A DNA stretch of 64,000 nucleotides, taken from Planctomycetota bacterium. GTDB taxonomy: Bacteria > Planctomycetota > B15-G4. Positions 20,201 to 25,905 of this stretch are shown piece by piece; positions within the stretch are counted from its first letter, which is position 1, and the number at the start of each line of letters is the position of its first letter. Location of the stretch: assembly GCA_029259745.1 (NCBI GenBank), contig JAJDEO010000063.1:372001-436000 (forward strand), read 5' to 3'. Position numbers and translations under genes: made by a program. The notes beneath the pieces are model-generated. The model was not told where the DNA came from and made no database searches. It was given only the letters and a program-made list of their open reading frames with translations.

Positions 20201-20481
20201 GTCGTCTCGAGCGCGTTCGGTGCGATGCCGTACTCGAGCGGGTGGAAGTCGATCGGCGGGATGAAACCACCGCGGCGTGCGTAGGTCTGGTCGCGAGCCG
20301 TCTTGTCGGTGTTGAAGTAGTCGTCGGGACTCCAGTGCGACGACGGAATCTCTTCGATGGCGTCGACGCCACCACGCACGGAGCGCCAGTAGGCAGCGGC
20401 GTCGGCGGCGCGTGGGAAGAGGCAAGACAGGCCGACGATGGCGAGTGCCGTGTCGTCGGTGGGGCGTGGCTCGGCACTCAC
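14230..20481 (-). CDS. pfaA: PUFA synthase subunit PfaA-type: KS-AT-ACP-ACP-KR-DH
   Basis: 2083 aa multidomain synthase. KS (1-460): Cys214 (DAACASA), His349 and His389. Malonyl-type AT (about 580-890): FPGQGSQYVGM, Ser683 in GHSFGE and His787. A Pro/Ala linker (about 950-1095) with a short helical patch is followed by two ACPs with phosphopantetheine serines Ser1138 and Ser1232 in LGIDSIKRVEIL. KR (about 1300-1780): TGGARGV Rossmann loop and Tyr1702 in DYAMANE. C-terminal PS-DH-like domain (about 1800-2075): His1817 in LRSHVMDG. It loads malonyl units and does condensation and ketoreduction in polyunsaturated fatty acid assembly. Two ACPs is at the low end for PfaA proteins, which often carry four to nine. 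It overlaps pfaD by 4 bp. Confidence 0.94.
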   Translation of the reverse strand: MSAEPRPTDDTALAIVGLSCLFPRAADAAAYWRSVRGGVDAIEEIPSSHWSPDDYFNTDKTARDQTYARRGGFIPPIDFHPLEYGIAPNALETTDTSQLLGMVVAQRALADAGYAGTDARTFNRDKTSIILGVTGALEMVIPLGARLGHPKWRAALAEAGIDDDVAEDVVARISDKYVDWQESAFPGLLGNVVAGRIAGKLDLGGTNCVVDAACASALSAVHLAALELQTGRSDMVITGGVDTFNDIFMYMCFSKTPALSPTGNSRPFDRDGDGTILGEGIGMVVLKRLSDARRDGDRVYAVLRGMGTSSDGAGQAVYAPSADGQEKALRRAYEVSGVTPDTIELVEAHGTGTAVGDATELEALTRCYRGARELGTWCAIGSVKSQIGHTKAAAGVAGLIKAALSLHHQVLPPTIKVRTPLDGLTADDSPFYVTAEPRPWLASANHPRRAAVSAFGFGGSNYHAVLEEDVPSATRSEPSWDGGVHIASFSAGDADALVAQIDDALSELSAPAADERDVAAATRASFETSHALRLVVPHDTNDGTLLDALTAVRARLVTNGTDTAWRTPDGVAFGRDIAPGKLAFVFPGQGSQYVGMQRGLACTFPQMRRALSGAERAFADVATARLTDRIYPPTAFDESTRTEHDLALRDTSVAQPAIGAVSLGALDVLAHFGVTPDAVVGHSFGELTALRAAGRIDDDAFHRLACVRGRLMADQRGDRGAMLAVVASSEDILGVISEEQLDVVIANKNAPLQTVLSGASEAIKAAAEAFEARDIRARRLPVSAAFHSALVSDASEPFLDVLESVSVTPSDTPVFANTTAAHYPNAASEVRSLLARQLARPVEFVKSITNMHGEGVRTFLEVGPGARLSSLVTQILDGQAHHVHALDASGGARAGLLDLARALAQLAALGHTVALSRWDDSARPRLGLPEGRKAALTFRVGGANIRTRETEARPPLAPKRVAPSPAAIAAPAQPPTASIPPTPTPTTTPSMPSEPADLRAALDATQQTLAAMQAMQAQTAELHRKFLDGQLAMQQTMHALVEQLGAPGAPALPPSAVPATPVAPVPAPISAPVTASPPAPAPIAPVAAPQPAPVPAPLVDTSVAVTAALMTVVAEKTGYPADVLDPAMALEADLGIDSIKRVEILSAMQAALPDAPEVQAEQLGTLRTLQDVIDLLATSTAPAAPLAPAATSGLDTGVVTAALMTVVAEKTGYPADVLEPAMALEADLGIDSIKRVEILSAMQAALPDAPEVQAEQLGTLRTLQDVIDLLATSTAPPAPPVELVAEPSTSTSTKPAGIHRLVLESAHLVPHQPRDEVRFASDAKVWITLDGSGLAEELAEQLRARGIRTRLVSPRSARRLKRPERLEGLILLPPADGTDDVFLRDAFRLAQAAGAGLRDATKDGHSSLLVGVSRLDGDFGLSGPSIDDPISGGLAGLVKTAAREWPEVTCRAIDLSPDLNDPSETAAALAAELVYDAPLEVGLSSGGARALRLVPAPLPTPSDEHPLKRGDLVVITGGARGVTADAALELARSCAPALLVLGRTDVDVDEPTWLASVKSSEAAIKAALIENMDGRPSPREIGAECSRVLARRELRASLDALVDAGAQVLYRAVDVRDERAVRRAIDEAREQYGPVRGVVHGAGVLADQLILDKDDEGFDRVYSTKVGGFRAVIEAVDLDELRALAVFSSSTARFGRKGQVDYAMANEVLNKWCQQIAHGSKVRVAAFNWGPWDGGMVGPGLAELFASEGIALIPREAGARHLVDALASRNNPVEAVILGGDVALNDEASDKPPADRELAPVFERVLSVDRCPVLRSHVMDGRAVVPMALMAEWLSHAAMHGNPGLMFHGFDDLRVLKGVVIENGDEVRVYMHAGKARKDGKLFRVLAELRGPARRGRDTVHARAEIVLVAALPEDTPRRTSVPSQPYDRTVENVYEELLFHGKELRGLRAIDACDATGIVASAAAAPAPARWIERPLRSEWIADPLALDSAFQLMILWSFAQKGAGSLPCFTRRYRQFERRFPQGGTTITVHVTRSTDHSAFADIEFLAADGSLVARVEDYECVVDGSLELAFRANELSSKSR
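16658..17175 (-). repeat. Tandem ACP-encoding repeat, 2 x 282 bp register
   Basis: Two near-identical DNA copies (about 16658-16893 and 16940-17175) lie exactly 282 bp (94 codons) apart inside pfaA. Each encodes one ACP domain and its short linker. Differences are a handful of bases, such as the codon before AMALEADLG (Asp versus Glu). Near identity at synonymous sites points to recent duplication or ongoing homogenisation by recombination. It is also a place where a short-read assembly could have collapsed additional copies. Confidence 0.9.
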
Positions 20482-22205
20482 TGAGTGGGTCCTCGAGAAC
20501 TCGGTGCGTGAAGGCTTCGCGCGTGGGGCACAGCCGGGCGGCGGGCGCGCGGCGAAGCGACGGCAGAGGAAGAAGGAGTGATCGCGGCCGCGACGGCGGC
20601 GGCGGGGATCTCGACGCCCTGAGCGGCGAGGTCGGCCTGGCGGATCCAGCTCGCCGTGCCGTCAAGGAGGGCGTCGGCAACATCGACGACGCGGCGTGCA
20701 CTCGGTTCGGCGAGCGCGGTGCCCTCGACCCAGGCGTTGAAGGCGCCCATCGCCGGGCCGCACCAAACCTGGTAATCGAGCTCGCGCCCGGCCGTGCCGG
20801 CATTGGCCCAGTGGGACGACTGGCCGAGGTACCAGCGGAAGACGAGCGCCATCTTGTGCTTCGGGTCGGAAGCCGCACGCTCGATCTGGCGCGGGTCGAC
20901 GTCGCGGAAGTAGGCCTGCGTTTGGACCCAGACGTCGTCGAGGGTCGCACCGAAGACCGTCCGTTCGAGCTTCGTGCGCTCGGCGGGCGGGATCTCGTCG
21001 AGCGAGCCGTAGCTCGAGTAGAGGTCGTGCAGGCGGGTGCCGCGCATCGCGAACATCGTGCCGCGCTTGAGCACCTGGACTTTGACCCCCATCTCGAACA
21101 TGTCGGCAGCCGGCGCCATCGTGACGTCGGCCTGCTGGGCCTGCGCGAGCAGCCTGCGCACGGTGTCGGACGTGCCTGCTTCGACGCAGGCCTGGTTGAT
21201 CGATCCCGTCACGACGTAGGCGGCGCCCATGGAAAACGCCGCCGCCGCCGACTGGGGTGTGGCGATGCCGCCGGCCGCACCCACGCGCGGGGCCGTCGTA
21301 TAGCCGGCCTGGCCGGCGATGCGATCTCGAAGCGTGGTCAGCGTGGGAAGCAGCGCGAGTGCGGGGCGGTTGTCCGTGTGACCGCCCGAATCGGCCTCGG
21401 CCGTGAGGTCGTCGACGAGCGGGACGCGCGTGGCGAGGTCGGCCTGAACAGCTGTGATCTGTCCCGAGTCGACAAGCTTCTTGAGTAGCTCTTGCGGGGC
21501 CGGAGAGAGGAACTTAGATGCCACTTCAACGCGCGATACCTTGCCGACGATGCGGCGTGTGACGCGCACGGAGCCGTCGGGACCCGGAACCAGACCGGCC
21601 GCACGGTAGCGGACGAGCGGGAGAGTCACTCCGAGGAAGGCCGAAGCTTCAATACATGTGACGTTACGTGCAAGATAAAGGTCGACTAGCGCCGACTCGA
21701 GCTCTGGCTCGTTCGGGCTGTGGATGAGGTTGAAGCCTCGCGGGGCGTCGGCCGGGAGGCCCTCGAGCCGTGTGATCGCCCGATCGACGCGCTCGAGCGA
21801 CAGTCCTGCGGAGCCGAAGAACGACAGCAGCCGGGCGCGGGCCATGGCCTCCACGAGGTCTTCGGAGGCGATCCCGTTGGCCATCGCGCCGGCCACGTAG
21901 GCCGCGCGCACGCCATGGAATGCGCGGAACTCAGCGCTTCCGAGCGTTGCAGGCGACTGCGGCCGCGCGTAGGCGATCAGCGGCAGACCGGCGCTGTCGT
22001 CACCGTGAAGCACGATCGGCCCCGCGGACGCGAGCGCCAGACCGTCGTCGAGAGCGACGATCGCGAGCGGCTCGCCGGTTCTGCGAAGAGCCTCCGTCCA
22101 CGTGTCGTTCGACGCCGGTCGGAGTGCCTCTGCCTGTCCGAGCCAGCGTCCGGCAACGCCATCGGATTGGGCACGGCGATGCGTCAAGAACGGACTCCGG
22201 ACCAC
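20478..22205 (-). CDS. pfaD: PfaD, trans-acting FMN enoyl reductase of PUFA synthase
   Basis: 575 aa. A TIM-barrel nitronate monooxygenase/2-oxo-dioxygenase-like core spans about 90-450, with the FMN-phosphate region VGAAGGIATPQSAAAAFSMG and VVTGSINQAC. The C-terminal PfaD-specific part contains FRWYLGQSSHWAN and a WCGPAMGAFN segment. PfaD reduces enoyl-ACP intermediates in trans, so that only some double bonds survive in the chain. The start chosen is GTG at 22205; an in-frame TTG seven codons later is a possible alternative because no strong Shine-Dalgarno is visible. It is the first gene of the operon, an order (ER first, then KS-AT-ACP, then KS-CLF-AT-DH) like that described for myxobacterial pfa1-pfa2-pfa3. 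Confidence 0.93.
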   Translation of the reverse strand: MVRSPFLTHRRAQSDGVAGRWLGQAEALRPASNDTWTEALRRTGEPLAIVALDDGLALASAGPIVLHGDDSAGLPLIAYARPQSPATLGSAEFRAFHGVRAAYVAGAMANGIASEDLVEAMARARLLSFFGSAGLSLERVDRAITRLEGLPADAPRGFNLIHSPNEPELESALVDLYLARNVTCIEASAFLGVTLPLVRYRAAGLVPGPDGSVRVTRRIVGKVSRVEVASKFLSPAPQELLKKLVDSGQITAVQADLATRVPLVDDLTAEADSGGHTDNRPALALLPTLTTLRDRIAGQAGYTTAPRVGAAGGIATPQSAAAAFSMGAAYVVTGSINQACVEAGTSDTVRRLLAQAQQADVTMAPAADMFEMGVKVQVLKRGTMFAMRGTRLHDLYSSYGSLDEIPPAERTKLERTVFGATLDDVWVQTQAYFRDVDPRQIERAASDPKHKMALVFRWYLGQSSHWANAGTAGRELDYQVWCGPAMGAFNAWVEGTALAEPSARRVVDVADALLDGTASWIRQADLAAQGVEIPAAAVAAAITPSSSAVASPRARRPAVPHARSLHAPSSRGPTQ

Positions 22206-22381
22206 GGATCGAAGCCGCGGATTGTAGAGGAGGGAAGGGGCTCGGTGGGGTGACGACGTCGTGTCCGAACGCCGCGCCGCGTCGAGGTCGTATAACTCGT
22301 CCAGATTCGCACGATAGGAAACCGCCGGCGCGGCGTCGACTCGCGGAGCCGCCCGTGCCCGTCACCTCACCGAGAATCGAT
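22206..22381. promoter_or_regulatory. Divergent promoter region of pfa-ole operon and guaD
   Basis: The 176 bp between the start codons of pfaD (minus) and the guanine deaminase gene (plus) must hold the promoter of the whole seven-gene operon. The only AT-rich patch is around 22288-22315, with TATAAC at 22291-22296 on the plus strand; its complement reads TTATAC on the minus strand. No convincing -35 was found on either strand. The exact promoter assignment is weak. Confidence 0.4.
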
Positions 22382-22864
22382 ATGACGACAGACCAGCCGG
22401 ACGCTCGCTTCATGGACGAAGCCGTCGACCTTGCCGTGAAGGGAGTGCTTTCGGGGGAGGGCGGGCCGTTCGGGGCCGTGGTCGTCAAGGACGGCGCGGT
22501 CGTGGGGCGCGGCAACAATCGTGTGACCTCGTCGAACGACCCGACGGCCCACGCCGAGATCGTGGCCATCCGCGAGGCCTGCGCGGCCCTGGGGACCTTC
22601 TCTCTCGCCGGCTGCGAGCTCTACACGTCCTGCGAGCCCTGCCCGATGTGCCTCGGCGCCATCGCCTGGGCGCGCTTCGACCGCGTCTACTACGCCGGGA
22701 ACCGCGACGACGCGGCCGCTGCCGGCTTCGACGACGCCGAGTTCTACGACGAGGTCTGCCGGCCGATCGACGAGCGTCACCTGCCGATGATCTCGTTTCG
22801 ACGCACTGACGCCCAGCGAGCTTTCGAGGCATGGCGTGCGCAGGGCGATCGCGTCGACTACTGA
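22382..22864 (+). CDS. guaD: Guanine deaminase (cytidine deaminase fold)
   Basis: 160 aa. The zinc site is HAEIVAI near residue 60 and PCPMC near residue 93, in the CDA-fold order. The small size, FSLAGCELYTSCEP motif and C-terminal Tyr that caps the active site in Bacillus-type GuaD favour guanine deaminase (guanine to xanthine) over the tRNA adenosine deaminase TadA. It is cytosolic purine salvage. It is divergent from pfaD and followed 9 bp later by a CPXCG-family gene. Confidence in the deaminase fold is very high; the substrate is probable. Confidence 0.85.
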   Translation: MTTDQPDARFMDEAVDLAVKGVLSGEGGPFGAVVVKDGAVVGRGNNRVTSSNDPTAHAEIVAIREACAALGTFSLAGCELYTSCEPCPMCLGAIAWARFDRVYYAGNRDDAAAAGFDDAEFYDEVCRPIDERHLPMISFRRTDAQRAFEAWRAQGDRVDY

Positions 22865-22872
22865 ACGTCTCG

Positions 22873-23061
22873 ATGATGTGGACCGAAGAGACCTACCAGT
22901 GCGACCACTGCGGCACCGAGAACTCGATTCTCGTCGACCCGAGTGGCGGGCCCGACCAGCAGCTCGTCGAGGACTGCCCGGTGTGCTGTCGTCCGCACCA
23001 ACTGAGGATCCTGATCGAGCGCGACGGCGAGGTGATCGTGCGCAGCGAACGGGCGTCATGA
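22873..23061 (+). CDS. CPXCG-motif cysteine-rich protein
   Basis: 62 aa. Two zinc-ribbon knuckles, CDHCG near the N-terminus and CPVCC about 30 residues later, with the ILVDPSGG core, match the small CPXCG-motif family. Start: two consecutive ATGs (22873 and 22876); either fits. The biochemical role of the family is unknown. It lies 8 bp after guaD and 13 bp before a glycosyltransferase, so it is likely co-transcribed. Confidence 0.85.
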   Translation: MMWTEETYQCDHCGTENSILVDPSGGPDQQLVEDCPVCCRPHQLRILIERDGEVIVRSERAS

Positions 23062-23074
23062 CCGGAGTGCCGCG

Positions 23075-24256
23075 ATGAGCGTTCTCGAGTGGGGAGCATC
23101 GTTGCTCATCGCCGCGGCGTGCCTGTACTGGATCGCGATCCCGCTCGTCGGCCTGCACATGTCGCGCTCGGTTCCGCGTCTCATCGACGTCGACGATCCG
23201 GTGCCCGACGAGTGGCCGCGCGTTTCGATCATTGCGCCGGCCTGCAACGAGGCCGACACCGTTGAAGCGGCCGTGCGCTCGTGGCTCAAGAGCGACTACC
23301 CGAACCTCGAGATCATCGCCGTCGACGACCGCTCGACGGACGACACGCGCGCGATCCTCACGCGCCTCGCGGCCAACGACGAGCGCGTCACGCTGGTTTG
23401 CGTCGACGAGCTCCCCGCGGGTTGGCTCGGCAAGACCCATGCGATGCACCAAGGCTCGCAGAGCGCCACCGGTGACTACCTGCTCCTCACCGACGCCGAC
23501 GTGCACCAGTCGCCCGACGCACTGCGCCGCGCCGTCGCCCACGCGCGTCACCACGGCCGCGATCACCTCGCCGTCCTCCCGGACATCAGCTCGCACGGCT
23601 TCTGGCTCGATGTCGCGCTGGCGGCTTTCGGGCGCGGCTTCATCATGGGCCAGCGCGTCTGGAAGGTGAGTGATCCCGACTCGTCGGCCTTCGTCGGCGT
23701 CGGCGCGTTCAACCTGCTGCGGCGCGAGGCATTCCTCGCGTGCGGCGGGTTCGCGGAGCTCAAGCTCGACATCGCCGACGACCTCGCCGTCGGTCACCTC
23801 ATGAAGACCAGCGGTCGCCCCTGCGGTGTCGCGGCCGGCACGGATCTCATCGGCCTCTCGTGGTACGGCTCGCTCGGCGACATGGTCCACGGCCTCGAGA
23901 AGAACGTCTTCCCGCTCATGCAGTTCAAGGTCTGGCTCGCGGCCCTGTTCGCGCTGCTCGTCGTCTTCTTCGACCTCGCACCGTTCCTCGCACTCTTCGC
24001 GCCGCTCGGTTCACCGTGGCTGCCGTACTTCGGAGTCGCGGCTTTGGCGGGCATCGCCGGCGCAGCGTTCGGTGCAAAGATCTGGATGCGTCGACCGTTC
24101 CTGCCCGGCCTCGCAATTCCGTTCTCCGGCATGATCATGGCCTGGATCTTCCTGCGCTCGGCCTGGGTCGGCAGTCGCAACGGGGGCGTCCTTTGGCGCG
24201 GCACGTTCTATCCTGCCGAAACTCTGCGCGGAAAGATGCGCGTGACGTTCCCGTAG
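23075..24256 (+). CDS. Membrane GT2 glycosyltransferase (HpnB/CrtQ-like)
   Basis: 393 aa. A TM helix at residues 5-28, then a GT2 GT-A domain (about 48-280) with VSIIAPACNEADTV, the nucleotide-binding DDRSTDD and the metal-binding DAD (LLLTDADVH). Three to four C-terminal TM helices follow (about 290-375). The layout resembles hopanoid-associated HpnB or carotenoid-type GT2 enzymes, which glycosylate lipids at the inner membrane. No squalene/hopene or carotenoid genes are seen nearby, so the acceptor is unknown. Third gene of the guaD transcript. Confidence 0.82.
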   Translation: MSVLEWGASLLIAAACLYWIAIPLVGLHMSRSVPRLIDVDDPVPDEWPRVSIIAPACNEADTVEAAVRSWLKSDYPNLEIIAVDDRSTDDTRAILTRLAANDERVTLVCVDELPAGWLGKTHAMHQGSQSATGDYLLLTDADVHQSPDALRRAVAHARHHGRDHLAVLPDISSHGFWLDVALAAFGRGFIMGQRVWKVSDPDSSAFVGVGAFNLLRREAFLACGGFAELKLDIADDLAVGHLMKTSGRPCGVAAGTDLIGLSWYGSLGDMVHGLEKNVFPLMQFKVWLAALFALLVVFFDLAPFLALFAPLGSPWLPYFGVAALAGIAGAAFGAKIWMRRPFLPGLAIPFSGMIMAWIFLRSAWVGSRNGGVLWRGTFYPAETLRGKMRVTFP

Positions 24257-24294
24257 CCCGCGAGACGAGCGGCGTGAACCGTCTCGCCCGCGGG
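24257..24294. terminator. Bidirectional terminator-like hairpin
   Basis: GCGAGACG (24260-24267) pairs with CGTCTCGC (24280-24287), flanked by CCCGC/GCGGG that extend the stem with a 2-nt bulge. It fills the gap between the stop at 24256 and the convergent gene whose stop is at 24296. No U-tract is present on either side. Confidence 0.5.
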
Positions 24295-24295
24295 G

Positions 24296-25705
24296 TCACC
24301 TCGGCCAGAGTGACGTGCGGCTTTCATCGACGTCGAAGGCGAGGCTGGCGAACCAGGGGAAGAGGTCCTCGCCGACGGCTGTGCTCCATACGGCGACGCA
24401 GTCGTCCATCGTGTAGTTGTTGCGTCCGCCCTTCGGGAGAAGCTCGCGCTTCGTGCGGAAGTACTTCGCGAGGGCGCCGGGGCCGTGAAGGCGTTCGAGT
24501 TCCTCGAAGACGAAGTACGACTTGCCCCAGATGAGGTCGCGTGGTGCGTCCGGTGAGAGGGGATCGATCGTCGTGAAGTCGGGGTCGAGTGCGCGGCCGC
24601 GTGCGATCTGCTTGTCGAGGGTTTGCTGCGCTTCGTCCATGTCGAGGCGCAGGCCGACCTGGATACCGAGGTACGTTGCGATCGGCTCGTTCCAGAGCGG
24701 CTCGGCGTGGGGGAGCACCCACGAGTGTCCGGCCTCGTGCCCGATCAGCTCCACCATCGGGTAGCGACGCTCGGGGTAGTTGCCCCACCAGGCGCCGATC
24801 GCGATGCGCTGCCCGCTCGAGAAGCCGCCTCCGCCGGTCGGCAGGATCAGCAGGCGCTTGATCATTCCCTCCGACGGTTCGACGCCCGTGATGGCGACGA
24901 GGTGCGGGTGGACGGTCTTGTACTCGGCGGCGACGGCGTCTGCGTAGCGCTCGGTGCCGTCGTGGAACTCGAGGATGAGCCCGCCGAGTTCGCGTTCGTG
25001 TTCGGCCCAAGTGGAGTTGTGGGGAAGGTCGGGGTCGATGCGCTTGGAGGTGGCGTAGTGGACGAGGAGCGGCGTCCAGGCCTCGGCGTTGATGGGGTCG
25101 GACGCGTCGGGGCGCGAGCCGAAGAGGCCGCGGCTTCCCAGCAGGACGTGACCCTTGCCGAGGTCGCGCGCCGCGAACACCGGACGATCGCCCTCGTCGC
25201 GGAGGTGCACCGTCCACTTGCGGGACAGCTCGAGGACGGTTCCGCGTCGGAAGACCCACTCGTGGTCGCGGTCGATGAGGCGCCGCGCCGCCGGCGTGGT
25301 TTCGAGGGGAGGCGTGACGGAGCTGGTCGTGAGCGTCGCGCCGAAGTGCGCCGTGAGAGCCGCGCCGGGAGGCATCGGGTCCTGGCCGTCCGCCATGATC
25401 AGCGCGGTGCCGCCGTCCCGCACGTAGTCCTCGACGTGGTCGAGCGCCGCCTCCGTATAGGGGATGTGCGCGTCGCCGGCGGTGAGGATCAGGAGGTTGA
25501 CGTTCTCGAGGTCGAGGTGCTCGAGGCTGCCCCAGTTGCGCGCATCGCGCCCGACGCCGTCCAGGTACTGCCGATGGAAGCGTCCGTCCATGTAAAAGGT
25601 GAACGTCTGCGAGATGTCGCTGACGGAGTGGACGACGGGCGGAATCGGGTCGTCACCGGCGGTGGCGAGCGCGAGGGCGAGGACCAGCGGGGTGGGGAGC
25701 ATCAT
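24296..25705 (-). CDS. Secreted zinc metallopeptidase-like protein with GATase-like N-domain
   Basis: 469 aa with a signal peptide (MMLPTPLVLALALATAG). Residues about 35-215 resemble a class I glutamine amidotransferase-like/ThuA-type fold (VNLLILTAGD, DGGTALIMADGQ, GKGHVLLGSRG). Residues about 270-469 hold a gluzincin-type site: HEAGHSW with a downstream Glu in WNEPIATYLG, followed by a helical region. Similar exported M60-like or MA-clan proteins occur in planctomycetes. Substrate unknown; an extracellular protein or glycoprotein is possible. Monocistronic, convergent with the GT2 gene. Confidence 0.7.
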   Translation of the reverse strand: MMLPTPLVLALALATAGDDPIPPVVHSVSDISQTFTFYMDGRFHRQYLDGVGRDARNWGSLEHLDLENVNLLILTAGDAHIPYTEAALDHVEDYVRDGGTALIMADGQDPMPPGAALTAHFGATLTTSSVTPPLETTPAARRLIDRDHEWVFRRGTVLELSRKWTVHLRDEGDRPVFAARDLGKGHVLLGSRGLFGSRPDASDPINAEAWTPLLVHYATSKRIDPDLPHNSTWAEHERELGGLILEFHDGTERYADAVAAEYKTVHPHLVAITGVEPSEGMIKRLLILPTGGGGFSSGQRIAIGAWWGNYPERRYPMVELIGHEAGHSWVLPHAEPLWNEPIATYLGIQVGLRLDMDEAQQTLDKQIARGRALDPDFTTIDPLSPDAPRDLIWGKSYFVFEELERLHGPGALAKYFRTKRELLPKGGRNNYTMDDCVAVWSTAVGEDLFPWFASLAFDVDESRTSLWPR

Positions 25706-25905
25706 TCCGGGATGCTATCAACGTCGTAGCGCGCGTTTCAGGCCGGTTCGCACGCGGGCGCGACCGGCGCTAAAACCGCGTTTTCGGCACGTCGGCTAGG
25801 ATGCGCGCAAGGCGTTTGTTCGCTCACCTGACGAGTGCCTCTCCCAAAACGGTGCTTTCCCACGAGTGTTCACCAACGGCACCGCTCAGTACTCGGAGAA
25901 TCCCC

